A stretch of 64,000 nt of DNA from a bacterium (GTDB taxonomy: Bacteria > Verrucomicrobiota > Verrucomicrobiia > Limisphaerales > J093). The stretch lies in assembly GCA_021823625.1 (NCBI GenBank), contig JAKANS010000004.1, positions 1 through 64,000 of the forward strand, in the 5' to 3' direction. Position 1 is the stretch's first letter. Every line of letters begins with the position of its first letter. The position numbers and the translations under genes are program-made. The notes under the pieces were generated by a model. The model was not told the DNA's origin and ran no database searches. It worked only from the letters and a program-made list of their open reading frames with translations. Of this stretch, positions 18,145 to 27,983 are shown piece by piece.

Positions 18145-19281
18145 TTATCCGTGCAAGGATTCCCAAAACTTCAACGCCCAAGGCTTGCTGTCGCGCGTTC
18201 GCACAAAAGCCAGTGCTTTGGCAACCAACTCCTCTTGCAGACTTCGGTCCTCGACGAGGCGATCAATGGCCGCCGCCAATTCCCCGACATCGGGTTGGTC
18301 GACGACCAACGCAAAACCCTCTCGCTTGGCAAGCCACGTCAGGTAGCTATCAGGCGGGGAATGCACCAAGATCGGCCTTCCCGAGCAGAGATACTCCATC
18401 GTCTTGGTAGGGAAATTATGACGGATCATCACCGGCCGATCCGATTGGAACGCCTGGGGGAGGTAGAGGATCGTGCTGCGGCGCTGCGCTGCTCTCAACT
18501 CGTCGCGCCTCAGATACCGACAGGTCAAACCCTGGTCTCGCAGTTCCGCCGGGATCCCCGCTGTACAGAGGTCCAAGGCGGGCCGAACCTTGGCTCGCTT
18601 GGCCGCCGCCGCCAGGCGAACCACCGAATCCTGATTCATCTTGGGATAGATCCCGCCGCAAAAGTGGATCGCGGCGGCGGAGCCGTTCGACAGGGGTTGG
18701 AATTCGCAAGGCATTTCGGCGACATCGATCACATGCGGCAGCAAATCGACCTTGAGCCCATGCTTTTTCTCGAGGTATCCGACTGCGAACTCTGTAATGG
18801 CAAAGCGACGATCAGCCCGCTGGAGGATTCTCTTCTCGTATTTGCGGGCCAGCGACGCTTCAAGGGGATAAGACTCCTCCCACAGAATATCGAAGTAGAC
18901 CGTCAAAGGAAGGTCGAGCCTTTCCGCCGCCTGCCACGCCGCAATCAAGAAAGGGGCGTTGGGAAAATGGGCATAGATTCGCCGCACGTGATGCCGGCGC
19001 GCCAGCGCAATGATACGGCGGCGGGCCAAATGGGCGAACAGCCGTGGCAAACGCCGCATGCAGCGCAATGTCCACGTATAACTGCCGCCACATAAGACCC
19101 GGCTCTGCTCGATCCCAAGGGAAGGAGCCTCAAACAAGGGTGGATCACAGATGGCGCACACGGCGATCATCTCTTTCGGCGGCAGATGGCGCAGCAACGA
19201 GTACAGGATCAGCGAACTTCCGGTGCTCATCGGCGGGAATGTCTGCGTCGAGATCAAGACGTGCTTTGCGCTGTCGGTCAT
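18145..19281 (-). CDS. glycosyltransferase (GT4-like)
   Basis: KTMEYLCSGRPILVHSP C-terminal motif; GT-B size and order. Confidence 0.75.
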   Translation of the reverse strand: MTDSAKHVLISTQTFPPMSTGSSLILYSLLRHLPPKEMIAVCAICDPPLFEAPSLGIEQSRVLCGGSYTWTLRCMRRLPRLFAHLARRRIIALARRHHVRRIYAHFPNAPFLIAAWQAAERLDLPLTVYFDILWEESYPLEASLARKYEKRILQRADRRFAITEFAVGYLEKKHGLKVDLLPHVIDVAEMPCEFQPLSNGSAAAIHFCGGIYPKMNQDSVVRLAAAAKRAKVRPALDLCTAGIPAELRDQGLTCRYLRRDELRAAQRRSTILYLPQAFQSDRPVMIRHNFPTKTMEYLCSGRPILVHSPPDSYLTWLAKREGFALVVDQPDVGELAAAIDRLVEDRSLQEELVAKALAFVRTRDSKPWALKFWESLHG

Positions 19282-19311
19282 GATGCCTGCGCTCCTACTT
19301 TCCCAATGGCT

Positions 19312-20334
19312 CTACTTCGTTAGCGCGGCCTTCCATGAGGCGGGGAGGTTCTTCAAGACTTCGATGCCCGTAAACGGCGCCGTGCTCCGCGGCCCTTTTC
19401 CCCTCGCCCAGGCCGCCATGCGGGCGACACCGTCGGCCAGCGGAACATATCCTTGCCGCCCGAAAACCGATGCCAGCTTGTCGCTGCTGGAAAAAGCATG
19501 GAGCACTTCCTTGCGAGCCTCCAGATACTGGATCTGCGGCTCCACGCCGAACGCTGCCGCGACGACGCGGGCAAGCTCCCGCACGCTCGTCGGGGTTTCG
19601 GCACCGATGTTGAAGAGTTCATTACGCGACTCCGGCACATCGACGCAGCGAGCGATTACGGGGGCCACGTCGTCGATGTAAGTGAAGGCCCGCGTTTGCA
19701 GTCCGTCGCCGAAGAGGGTCAACGGCTGGCCCTGCATGATCTGGTTCATGAAGATGCCGATCACGTTGCGATAGCGGTCGCCGATATTTTGGTGCTCGCC
19801 GTACACGTTGTGAGGTCGGAAAATGGTGAAATCCAGCCCGAACAGCTCATGGGCCGCCCGAAGATCCATCTCGCAGACGTACTTGGCGATGCCGTACGGG
19901 TCTTCGGGCATCGGCACGGTTTCTTCGGTCATCGGGTTCTGTGCGGTACCGTACACCGCGATGGAACTGGTGAACACAAACCGCTTGACAGAGCAACTGT
20001 TGACCGATGCGTTCAGAAGGTTCACCGTTCCAATTACGTTGTTCTCGTAGTTGTAACGGCGGATAAAGTGCGAAAGCCCTTCGGCAGCGTAGGCGGCCAG
20101 ATGGTAGACGTAATCGAAGCGGTGCTCCGCAAACAGCTTGCCGATCAACGGGACGTCGGTGACCGAGCCTTTGCAGAAAATGGCCCCCGCAGGCACGTTG
20201 TCTTGATAGCCCCCGCTCAGGTCATCGATCACGAGCACTTCATGTCCAAGCGCCAGGCACTCGCGTGCCACGTGGGAACCAATAAAACCCGCACCACCAG
20301 TAATTAGACTCTTTCGCTTCATATCTCGAACCAT
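19312..20334 (-). CDS. NAD-dependent epimerase (UDP-glucose 4-epimerase-like)
   Basis: SLITGGAGFIGSHVARECLALGHEVLVIDDLSGG; YGIAKYVCE. Confidence 0.85.
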   Translation of the reverse strand: MVRDMKRKSLITGGAGFIGSHVARECLALGHEVLVIDDLSGGYQDNVPAGAIFCKGSVTDVPLIGKLFAEHRFDYVYHLAAYAAEGLSHFIRRYNYENNVIGTVNLLNASVNSCSVKRFVFTSSIAVYGTAQNPMTEETVPMPEDPYGIAKYVCEMDLRAAHELFGLDFTIFRPHNVYGEHQNIGDRYRNVIGIFMNQIMQGQPLTLFGDGLQTRAFTYIDDVAPVIARCVDVPESRNELFNIGAETPTSVRELARVVAAAFGVEPQIQYLEARKEVLHAFSSSDKLASVFGRQGYVPLADGVARMAAWARGKGPRSTAPFTGIEVLKNLPASWKAALTK

Positions 20335-20531
20335 CTCTAGAATTCCCTTGCAGTGGTTATCATCCCGATTTCCTTGTTGAGCGCACTGTTATGCACACAA
20401 ATGCCGTAATTTGTTTTCAATTACAATGCCAGTTTTATACTCATCCGCAAGCTTCTGTTGAAGCCTCGCGATGCGGGTTCACCGCGCGATTAGAGTATTT
20501 CCGAGTCGAGCCGCCCAGAACCTCGGTTCCC

Positions 20532-21551
20532 TCACATCGCCGGTTTCGTTGCTTCCAGGAAGATGCAATCGCCTCGCCCCCGCAATAAAATTGATGGAAT
20601 ATACGTGAACCAGGCACTCATCCATCCTAGTGCCGCCTCCACCCGATTCTGCGAACCAAAACCTCCGTCTGTCGGTCGCCCCAGCCGTCGTCTCCACAAC
20701 AAAGCGCTAGACTTCATTTGGTTGGTCAGACAATAGGTTCTAGTAGTCACGCGTATCTGAGTAAACCCCACCGCTGCGCCTACGCGGCGAATCGAGCTAG
20801 GTGAGAAAAGATGCGTATGCACCGGCAGACACAGGTAGAAATAGTACGCGCCGTGTCGTTTCGCTGCTAAGGAATCGCCATTGGGGACTTCGATTGTAAT
20901 TCGGCCTCCCGGTTTCAGCGCCGCATAAAACGCGCGGAACAAACGCCAAAAGTCAGGCACATGCTCAATGCAGTGCCAACTGACGATCCAATCATATGCG
21001 TCTATTCGCCGTTCAAGCAGATCGATGGAACCTCGTTCGACCGGAATGTTTGCTTCTTTCGCTCGCTGCACCGCGCGGTCGTCAATCTCTATCCCTTCAG
21101 CTTGCCAGCCGAGGAAACGGTAGAAAGCTACCGATTGTCCCGAGCCACACCCGTAGTCCAAAAGAGCGCCCCCACTCTTGAAAGGAGGAGATACATGCCA
21201 GCGTGGCCCGCCCCGATACCAGCCAAGCATTGCCAGCACTGGGTTCCTCCGAACGTTCAAGTGCTTGTAACCACGAAAGCACTTTAGGTAACTCATTATT
21301 GTCCATACGCTGGGGTGTTTCCAACCGACGGGTTCAAAACAGTTACCGGGTTGTTGAAACGCGTAGTATGAGTCCGAGTAGTATCTTCCAAGCTCTGCTT
21401 CGTTAGGCATCGGATTCTGGAAACCGTGCCGACAGACGTCACATTTAAGTGCCGTCCATCGCCCTTTGATGCCGTATTGGAGGTCGTTGGCTGACAACCA
21501 AGTATGGGTAGTGCCTGAACACACCGGACAAGTCGTTGATACTTGCTTCAT
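20532..21551 (-). CDS. class I SAM-dependent methyltransferase with N-terminal Cys-rich zinc-binding motif
   Basis: CPVC...CDVC and LLDYGCGSGQSVAFYRFLGWQAEGIEID. Confidence 0.85.
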   Translation of the reverse strand: MKQVSTTCPVCSGTTHTWLSANDLQYGIKGRWTALKCDVCRHGFQNPMPNEAELGRYYSDSYYAFQQPGNCFEPVGWKHPSVWTIMSYLKCFRGYKHLNVRRNPVLAMLGWYRGGPRWHVSPPFKSGGALLDYGCGSGQSVAFYRFLGWQAEGIEIDDRAVQRAKEANIPVERGSIDLLERRIDAYDWIVSWHCIEHVPDFWRLFRAFYAALKPGGRITIEVPNGDSLAAKRHGAYYFYLCLPVHTHLFSPSSIRRVGAAVGFTQIRVTTRTYCLTNQMKSSALLWRRRLGRPTDGGFGSQNRVEAALGWMSAWFTYIPSILLRGRGDCIFLEATKPAM

Positions 21552-21807
21552 TATGCTTAATATTTGCGCAACCTTATCGGAATGGGTGCGTGGTCCGCCG
21601 CTTCCCCAGGTCACAGAACCTCTGCGACGGCTTGGAGTCCTTCCGATCGAAGCGGGGGGGAGAGACATGGAGGCGTCTTTGGCTTGCTGATCGATACGAT
21701 TTCTGACTTACTACCGGTTGGAAACGTAGGAGAGAAGACTTCGGCCGATGACCTGCGAATGGGCTCGGTCCAATTGTAGACCCACATCGTTTCGTAGTAC
21801 ATTCATC

Positions 21808-23304
21808 TCAAACAACGGCCTTTTCCAGTGTTGCGGTCGCCGCGTAAGACGGTTTCGGCAGGATCCGCGGTTTCGCCCGCCGCGTCACCTCCTGCGCGAC
21901 GTTACGGGCAGCATCCCGCCCAAACGCCGCGCAGAACCATTTCACATACTCCTCTGCCCGGCGATGCAACTCCTCTCGGTACTCAGCGTCCCCGACAATT
22001 CGCTCCAGGCACTGCCGCAGTTCGTCCGCTGAGCGGGCCACCGGGCTTCCCGCCCGGTCCGCCAGGGTTTGGCCATTGCTGAGGGGGTTTTCAGGGAGAA
22101 CGTCGAGCAAAATCACCAGCCGGCCATAGATCAAGGCATCGTTGCCCAACCCGCTGTTGTGGCTCACCACGACGTCCGAAACCGCCATGGTTTCCTCGAC
22201 GGTCCAAAGCTGATTTTCCAGAAAGCGGATCCCGGGGTACCGGGCAATCTCGTCGCGATAGGTCTCCGACTTTTCCGACGCGTGGAGCCGGACCACGGCG
22301 GTCAGGTCCTGACGGTCCTGAAACGCCTCGCCGAACGTGAAGACGAGTTTCCGCCACTCCTCCCGCGGCATCGGATTTGTTGCCAGCACGACAACCGGTC
22401 CGGCCGCGGGCAATCCCAGACGCCGGCGCACGGCCTGCGGATCAGAGACGATCGTCCGCGTAAGCCGCTGGCAGCCCGTCACCACCAAACGCTCAGGTTC
22501 GGTCCCCAACTCGATCATCTGTTCACGGTGCTGCCCGCCCCAACAGAGGACCACGTCCGACAACAGCGGTGTGTAACCGTAAGGTGGGTAGATCACCCCA
22601 TGCATCATTTGCAGCGTGGGGATGCCCCGTTGCCGCGCCGCAAGGACGAGACACGACCAGGGCGTGTTATGCTCCGAATCGGTCAGAACGGCCCGCGGTC
22701 GGGTGCGCTCCAGAAACTGGAAGAAGGCCGCAACATAGAAGGAACGGACGGCCAGGCCGTAGCCCAGGTGCGGAAAGAGCTGCCCCGGTAATCCATGCCG
22801 TCTCAGCCAGCCCCGTATGCGTCGATGCCACTCCGGCCGGCCACGCGCGTACTCCCGCCGCCAGGACCGCAGGTCCACCTCCGTCACCTGAACCTTCGTG
22901 CAGAAGCCGATCTCCGCCGGCAGCCTTTGCCGGATGGAGGCGACGCCACCGATAACATTGCATTCTCCCGGCTCTAATTCGGCAAGGACCGGCAGCACGA
23001 GGTCGTTTAATCGTGAGGTGTCGTCCAGCCAGGTTACCAAAATCCGCCCGGGCTCCAAGTCAGAAAGCGGTTGCTTTCGTCGGGGTCCGCGCCAACAGAA
23101 CCGCCACCAGCCCAGCCGTGCCCGCAGTGCCGCGGCGAGACTCAGCGACAATGCGCCGGCCTGGAAGTTGATGGCGAAGAAATCCGTCAGCGTCGCCCCG
23201 ATGGGCACGCCCAAAAACCGCGGCTCGTAGAGCGCGTTCTCCAACTCGAAGAGTGCCGCTGCGGGGAGTCGCGTGACTCGTTTTCGCTCAGTTTGGCCAT
23301 TCAT
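21808..23304 (-). CDS. surface-carbohydrate glycosyltransferase-like protein; candidate transferase for the locus
   Basis: GT-B-like; VVSHNSGLGNDALIYGRLVILLDVLP. Confidence 0.5.
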   Translation of the reverse strand: MNGQTERKRVTRLPAAALFELENALYEPRFLGVPIGATLTDFFAINFQAGALSLSLAAALRARLGWWRFCWRGPRRKQPLSDLEPGRILVTWLDDTSRLNDLVLPVLAELEPGECNVIGGVASIRQRLPAEIGFCTKVQVTEVDLRSWRREYARGRPEWHRRIRGWLRRHGLPGQLFPHLGYGLAVRSFYVAAFFQFLERTRPRAVLTDSEHNTPWSCLVLAARQRGIPTLQMMHGVIYPPYGYTPLLSDVVLCWGGQHREQMIELGTEPERLVVTGCQRLTRTIVSDPQAVRRRLGLPAAGPVVVLATNPMPREEWRKLVFTFGEAFQDRQDLTAVVRLHASEKSETYRDEIARYPGIRFLENQLWTVEETMAVSDVVVSHNSGLGNDALIYGRLVILLDVLPENPLSNGQTLADRAGSPVARSADELRQCLERIVGDAEYREELHRRAEEYVKWFCAAFGRDAARNVAQEVTRRAKPRILPKPSYAATATLEKAVV

Positions 23305-23338
23305 GGGGATTTTACCCACCCTACGAAACATCCACCTC

Positions 23339-24793
23339 TTACGGCTGCGGCTTTGCCTGCCGGAGGACGATTGCCAGCCCAGTGTAGGAAGCCATCAGGA
23401 ATATCACCCGTCCCACAAGCATGGCTTGGGAAAACGCCACCAACTCGGATCCGCCGCGCAACAGCCAGCGCAAACATCCGTAATAGGAGGCCATGCCAAG
23501 CACAGTGGCTACGGCATACAGGTCCTGCCGCCGGACGACGTTATACACATTGTTGACCGGCGCCAGACATGCCACCGCCGGTGTCAACAGCGCCCATTGG
23601 GCAGCGGGGATGGCTTCAGCGTATTTCGGGAGGAGCAAGTTCACCACGCGTGGCAGGAGCCACCAGCCGACCGCCACCAGCGGCGCCATGGCGAGCAGCG
23701 AGAAAGCCATGGGCCGGACGGCCGATTTGACCATCGCCCGCACATCGCCCGTCCGCCCGAACTGCTCGGCCATCTGGGGATAAAGCACCTGCCCCAGCGC
23801 GTCCGGCAACAACTGGAGGGTGGCGCCGGACATCAGGACCAAGGCGTACAAACCCAGACCGCGAGTCCCCAAGTAGTGCAATACCAGCGTGGCGTCCAGT
23901 GTTGTCCAATACGCGTAAGTCATCCCGACCGCGAAGATGGGTGCGCCGATCTTGAGCAGATGCCGGAGGTGGCCCAGATTCCACGCCGGCAAAACCTTCA
24001 CCGGACGCCAATACCAAAGCAAGGACACCTGAATGATTCCGCCCAGCAGTGCCCGCAGACATAGCCCGTAGAAGGCCAGCCACCACACCAGCGCCACGCC
24101 GGCCAGCAACACCGTGTTCTGCACCACGTTCACGAACGCCAGCCGGGCGAAATCCCCACGCGTGCGGTACGTGACCTGCAGGTAGTTTGTTCCGTAGAAG
24201 AGGAAGAACACGGTGATCGCGTTCGTGGCCCAACCTGCCGCCAACGCCCATTGCCGCAGCATCAGTTGCCAGACCGCCACCCCGAGCAAAGCGACTGCGG
24301 CCAGGCCACCCAACAACACCGCCCACGCCTGGGCCGCGGCGGCCAGTTCCCGCACTCGCGCGTGATCGCCCTTGCCCACATAATAGGGCAATTCCCGGTT
24401 GAGACCGTTGGTGATGCCCAAAAGCAGAAACGGGGCATACCCTTGCACCAAGCCAAGGCCGTTGAACAGCCCGAGCACGGCCGGCTGCGTGGCCCGAGCG
24501 GTCAGGAATCCGCCGACCATTCGCAGCCCGGAGGCAACGACATTGCCGCCGGCCAGCGCCGTTACCTGCATCCACAGGGAACGCCCTCGCGACCGGGACG
24601 GGGTGGCTTTCGGGACGTCCACGGGTGGAATAACCTGGCACGACTCCGTTCGGCCGACGGATCCTGCCTGGACGGTTTCGCTCAATGGTCGCAAGGATTT
24701 GATGCCACTCTCTCCCACAGAAATCCGGCCGCGCCGGAGGTCAGCCTGGCAGGAGATGATCCCAAGCGAGCGGGGTTCCGCTTGCCAGGTCAC
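23339..24793 (-). CDS. polysaccharide flippase (Wzx/MATE-like); start may be nearer 24571
   Basis: 12-14 TM hydrophobic pattern; GGFLTARATQPAVLGLFNGLGLVQGYAPFLLLGITNGLNRELPYYVGKG. Confidence 0.75.
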   Translation of the reverse strand: MTWQAEPRSLGIISCQADLRRGRISVGESGIKSLRPLSETVQAGSVGRTESCQVIPPVDVPKATPSRSRGRSLWMQVTALAGGNVVASGLRMVGGFLTARATQPAVLGLFNGLGLVQGYAPFLLLGITNGLNRELPYYVGKGDHARVRELAAAAQAWAVLLGGLAAVALLGVAVWQLMLRQWALAAGWATNAITVFFLFYGTNYLQVTYRTRGDFARLAFVNVVQNTVLLAGVALVWWLAFYGLCLRALLGGIIQVSLLWYWRPVKVLPAWNLGHLRHLLKIGAPIFAVGMTYAYWTTLDATLVLHYLGTRGLGLYALVLMSGATLQLLPDALGQVLYPQMAEQFGRTGDVRAMVKSAVRPMAFSLLAMAPLVAVGWWLLPRVVNLLLPKYAEAIPAAQWALLTPAVACLAPVNNVYNVVRRQDLYAVATVLGMASYYGCLRWLLRGGSELVAFSQAMLVGRVIFLMASYTGLAIVLRQAKPQP

Positions 24794-25799
24794 GAGCCGC
24801 TTGGCGGCCGATCACAAGCTCCAAATGCTTCGGGGCCAATCCGTAGCCTGGTCGGATGGACCGGACGTTTTCACCGGTGAAAATCTCGCCGACTTTTACG
24901 TCTTTCACCACGAAGAGCGAACGGCGGAAGACGCGGCTGGCCGCTTCTTTCTCCGTCACTTCATAGTTCACACGACCGAGTGCCTTTTCGGCCACGCGGA
25001 CGGCATCCACCATCGCTTTGAACTCGGCCGGTTCGAGCGAAAACGCCGCGTCCGGCCCGCCATCGCTGCGGCACAGGGTCAGGTGCTTTTCGATAATGCA
25101 GGCGCCCAACGCCACCGCGGCCACCGGCACCGCGATGCCCAGCGTGTGGTCCGACAGCCCGGCCGGCACGCCGAAGGCCTCTGCCAAATGCGGAATTGTG
25201 CGCAGGTTCATCTCCTCGGGCGGCGAGGGATAGGCGCTCGTACACTTCAGCAGGGCCAGTTGCGTGCAACCCGCCCCGCGCAGCGTGCGCACCGCCTCGT
25301 CAATCTCGCCCAGTGTCGCCATGCCAGTGGACATGATAATGGGCTTGCCTGTGCTGGCGACCTTGTGAAGCAGGCCCGTGTCCACCAGTTCGAACGACGC
25401 GATCTTGTGCGCCGGCACGTCCATGCGCTCCAGGAAATCCACCGCCGTGTCGTCAAAGGGCGTAGAGAAGCAATGCAGCCCCAGTTCCTCCGCCACGGCC
25501 TTGAGTTTGGGCTGCCACTCCCAGGGCGTAAACGCTTCGCCGTAGAGTTCGTAGAGGTTTCGCCCTTCCCAGAGAGTGCCCTTGCCGATCCGGAACTCGG
25601 GTTGCTTCGAGTCGATCGTCATCGTATCCGCCGTGTAGGTCTGGAGCTTGACTGCCTCCGCCCCAGCCTCTTTAGCCGCCCGGACCAATTCCACCGCCCG
25701 ATCATAGCTCTGTCCGTGATTCGCCGACATCTCGGCAATGACGTAACAGGGTGCGCCAGGACCGATCCGGCGGCCGGCGATGGGGATCGAATCAATCAT
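24741..25799 (-). CDS. pseI: pseudaminic acid synthase (NeuB family)
   Basis: YVIAEMSANHGQSYDRAVELVRAAKEAGAEAVKLQTYTADTMT; C-terminal SAF domain. Confidence 0.9.
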   Translation of the reverse strand: MIDSIPIAGRRIGPGAPCYVIAEMSANHGQSYDRAVELVRAAKEAGAEAVKLQTYTADTMTIDSKQPEFRIGKGTLWEGRNLYELYGEAFTPWEWQPKLKAVAEELGLHCFSTPFDDTAVDFLERMDVPAHKIASFELVDTGLLHKVASTGKPIIMSTGMATLGEIDEAVRTLRGAGCTQLALLKCTSAYPSPPEEMNLRTIPHLAEAFGVPAGLSDHTLGIAVPVAAVALGACIIEKHLTLCRSDGGPDAAFSLEPAEFKAMVDAVRVAEKALGRVNYEVTEKEAASRVFRRSLFVVKDVKVGEIFTGENVRSIRPGYGLAPKHLELVIGRQAARDLASGTPLAWDHLLPG

Positions 25800-27280
25800 G
25801 GCAGTCTCTGAATCAGTTCAATGGCCGGGTGTGCGCCGACTTGGGTGCTCCCGACCTTGCGGTAGCCCGCCCGCTCAAACGCGCGAATCGAGGCTGCGTT
25901 TTCCGGCTTCGTGAACGCGTGGATCACGCACACCTGCCGTTCTTCGTGAAGACGCTGCGAAGCACGGCGGATCAGTTCACTGCCGAAGCCGCGGCCGCGG
26001 GCACGCCGATCCACGCTGACCGAGATCACCGCCTCAGCATTGTTGAGGTCGAACCTTACCTGGCCAATCGGCGCACCGGAACTGTTGTCGGCGATCAGGA
26101 ACACACAGTCTGGATCGCTCCGTCGCGCCTCGAACCAGCGCGTGTGTGACTCCCAAGGGATCGGCTCGGTGTTGAACGAAACGGCTCGAACTTCGGGATC
26201 GTTCGCCCACTCCCACACCTGGCGGCAATCCTTCGGTTCTGCGGGCCGTAAAGTCATCGCCGCTCCGGTCAATTCGCCCACGACGCGTTCGCCACCTTTT
26301 CCGTCAACCATCGTCCGCCCCAACCGACTCATCCTCGCTCGCCCCAGACGGTCATTTAGAAGTTCGTGTAAGTCTGCGCTCAAATCGCCTGGCGCTGCAG
26401 CGCCGGTTCCAGCCCGCCGTGCCACATTGCTGGCCGCGAGCGCTTCGGCTACCTTCAGTTGATTTTCCGCCAACACCAGCACGAGGCTGGGCAGGCCCAT
26501 GAACGCCAGTTCCCAAGCGGTAGAACCGCCAGCCGCGATGGCCATGTCGGCCCAAGCCATCAGCTCCGACATGTTCGCCGCGTTCACCACCAATTCCATT
26601 GCCGATCGCCGATTGCCGATCGCCGATTTCAATTCTTCCAAGTTCGGATTGCTTCCGCCCACCACGACTTTGCATTCGACATCCAGCCCTTGCAGCGCCT
26701 GAACGACCTTGCCGGTGACATTATCCGGGTCGCCGCCGCCGAGGGTGACCAGCACCTTGCGGGCGACGGGCGGAATCTCCCGTGTCCAGTCCCGCCAAGC
26801 TTGGAACTCGCGGCGCAGGAGCGCGTAGCGCGGTCCCAACAGGAGGCGGGTGTGGGGCTTGCGCCGGACGTAGAGCGCGGCGTCCGCGCCGAGGTTCTGG
26901 TTCAGGACCAGGTCGGCCTCGTACTCACCCGCGTGGCCGTAATCGTCGAGGAACAGGATCCGGAAGCCGGCAGCCATGAGCAGCCGTTGATAGTCCGCGC
27001 CAAACTGGTAACCGTCAACGACCACCCACGCGGCACCGTGTTCGCGCGCACAGGCGATGGTGACCTCCGCGTCGTCCACGCTTCCGGGTGTGGCGGCCAG
27101 AGAACGGGAAACGAATCCTTCTGCCGTCAGTCGTGCTTCCAGGGCGGAGGTGATTTCGGCCGAGAGGAAGTGGACCTGCTCGCGAGGCTGCCAGGCCTGC
27201 GCCAGTGCGAGGCAGCGCATGACGTGGCCCGTACCCATGCGCGGGCTGGCGTCCGCGCGAACGAGAAGCGTTTCATGCAT
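25796..27280 (-). CDS. pseG: fusion of UDP-2,4-diacetamido-2,4,6-trideoxy-L-altropyranose hydrolase (PseG) and GNAT acetyltransferase (PseH-like)
   Basis: N-term LVRADASPRMGTGHVMRCLALAQAW; C-term GNAT RRARGRGFGSELIRRASQRL. Confidence 0.9.
   Translation of the reverse strand: MHETLLVRADASPRMGTGHVMRCLALAQAWQPREQVHFLSAEITSALEARLTAEGFVSRSLAATPGSVDDAEVTIACAREHGAAWVVVDGYQFGADYQRLLMAAGFRILFLDDYGHAGEYEADLVLNQNLGADAALYVRRKPHTRLLLGPRYALLRREFQAWRDWTREIPPVARKVLVTLGGGDPDNVTGKVVQALQGLDVECKVVVGGSNPNLEELKSAIGNRRSAMELVVNAANMSELMAWADMAIAAGGSTAWELAFMGLPSLVLVLAENQLKVAEALAASNVARRAGTGAAAPGDLSADLHELLNDRLGRARMSRLGRTMVDGKGGERVVGELTGAAMTLRPAEPKDCRQVWEWANDPEVRAVSFNTEPIPWESHTRWFEARRSDPDCVFLIADNSSGAPIGQVRFDLNNAEAVISVSVDRRARGRGFGSELIRRASQRLHEERQVCVIHAFTKPENAASIRAFERAGYRKVGSTQVGAHPAIELIQRLP
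26601..26629. repeat. 7-bp tandem repeat (4 units) inside pseG
   Basis: gccgatc gccgatt gccgatc gccgatt; encodes SAIGNRRSAM. Confidence 0.85.
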
Positions 27281-27983
27281 GGATAGATGCGCCCCTCTCA
27301 ATGGCTAGAAACATCCTCTCGGCGCGCTCCCAATCCTCCAGCGTGTCAATGTCTTGCACAAGGAACCGTGGTAAAATGATTGTATACGAGCGGGCGGAGA
27401 AAACCCCGGTTCGGGTCAGGGTGGACTCTTTGCGTCCCCAGTAAAACTGACCGGCGTCGTGCCATGCCTCGGAAAGGTCTTGCGAACGTTTCAACTCGTT
27501 CTCCGGCCAGAACATCTCCACCCGGCCGTCCTGCGCGCGCCGGAGCGCTCGAAAGATGGGGAAGGCGTAAGAGGTGACACTGAACGCGAACTCGGCGTCC
27601 GGATGGGCACGGAGCAAATTAAGTCCTTCGCGGACATAGTGCGGCTGCAGGAATGGCGCGGTGGCGTAGATGCAACAGGCGAACTCCACCGGAGCACGGT
27701 GCTCGTCCCACCAGCGGATGGCGTGGGCGATGACCGGCAGCGTGGGTGCGTGGTCATTCGCCAACTCGGCAGGACGGCGGAACGGAGCCGTCGCGCCGCA
27801 CGATTCCGACACCGCCGCAATTTCCTCATCGTCAGTGGACACCACGATGGCATCGAACACTCCCGCCGCCTTCGCGGCCTCGATTGACCACGCGATCATC
27901 GGCTTTCCGCAGAACAGTTTGACGTTCTTTCGGGGGATCCGCTTGCTCCCGCCGCGGGCTGGAATAACCGCGATGATACTCAT
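27273..27983 (-). CDS. pseF: pseudaminic acid cytidylyltransferase
   Basis: MSIIAVIPARGGSKRIPRKNVKLFCGKPMIAWSI. Confidence 0.92.
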   Translation of the reverse strand: MSIIAVIPARGGSKRIPRKNVKLFCGKPMIAWSIEAAKAAGVFDAIVVSTDDEEIAAVSESCGATAPFRRPAELANDHAPTLPVIAHAIRWWDEHRAPVEFACCIYATAPFLQPHYVREGLNLLRAHPDAEFAFSVTSYAFPIFRALRRAQDGRVEMFWPENELKRSQDLSEAWHDAGQFYWGRKESTLTRTGVFSARSYTIILPRFLVQDIDTLEDWERAERMFLAIERGASIHA

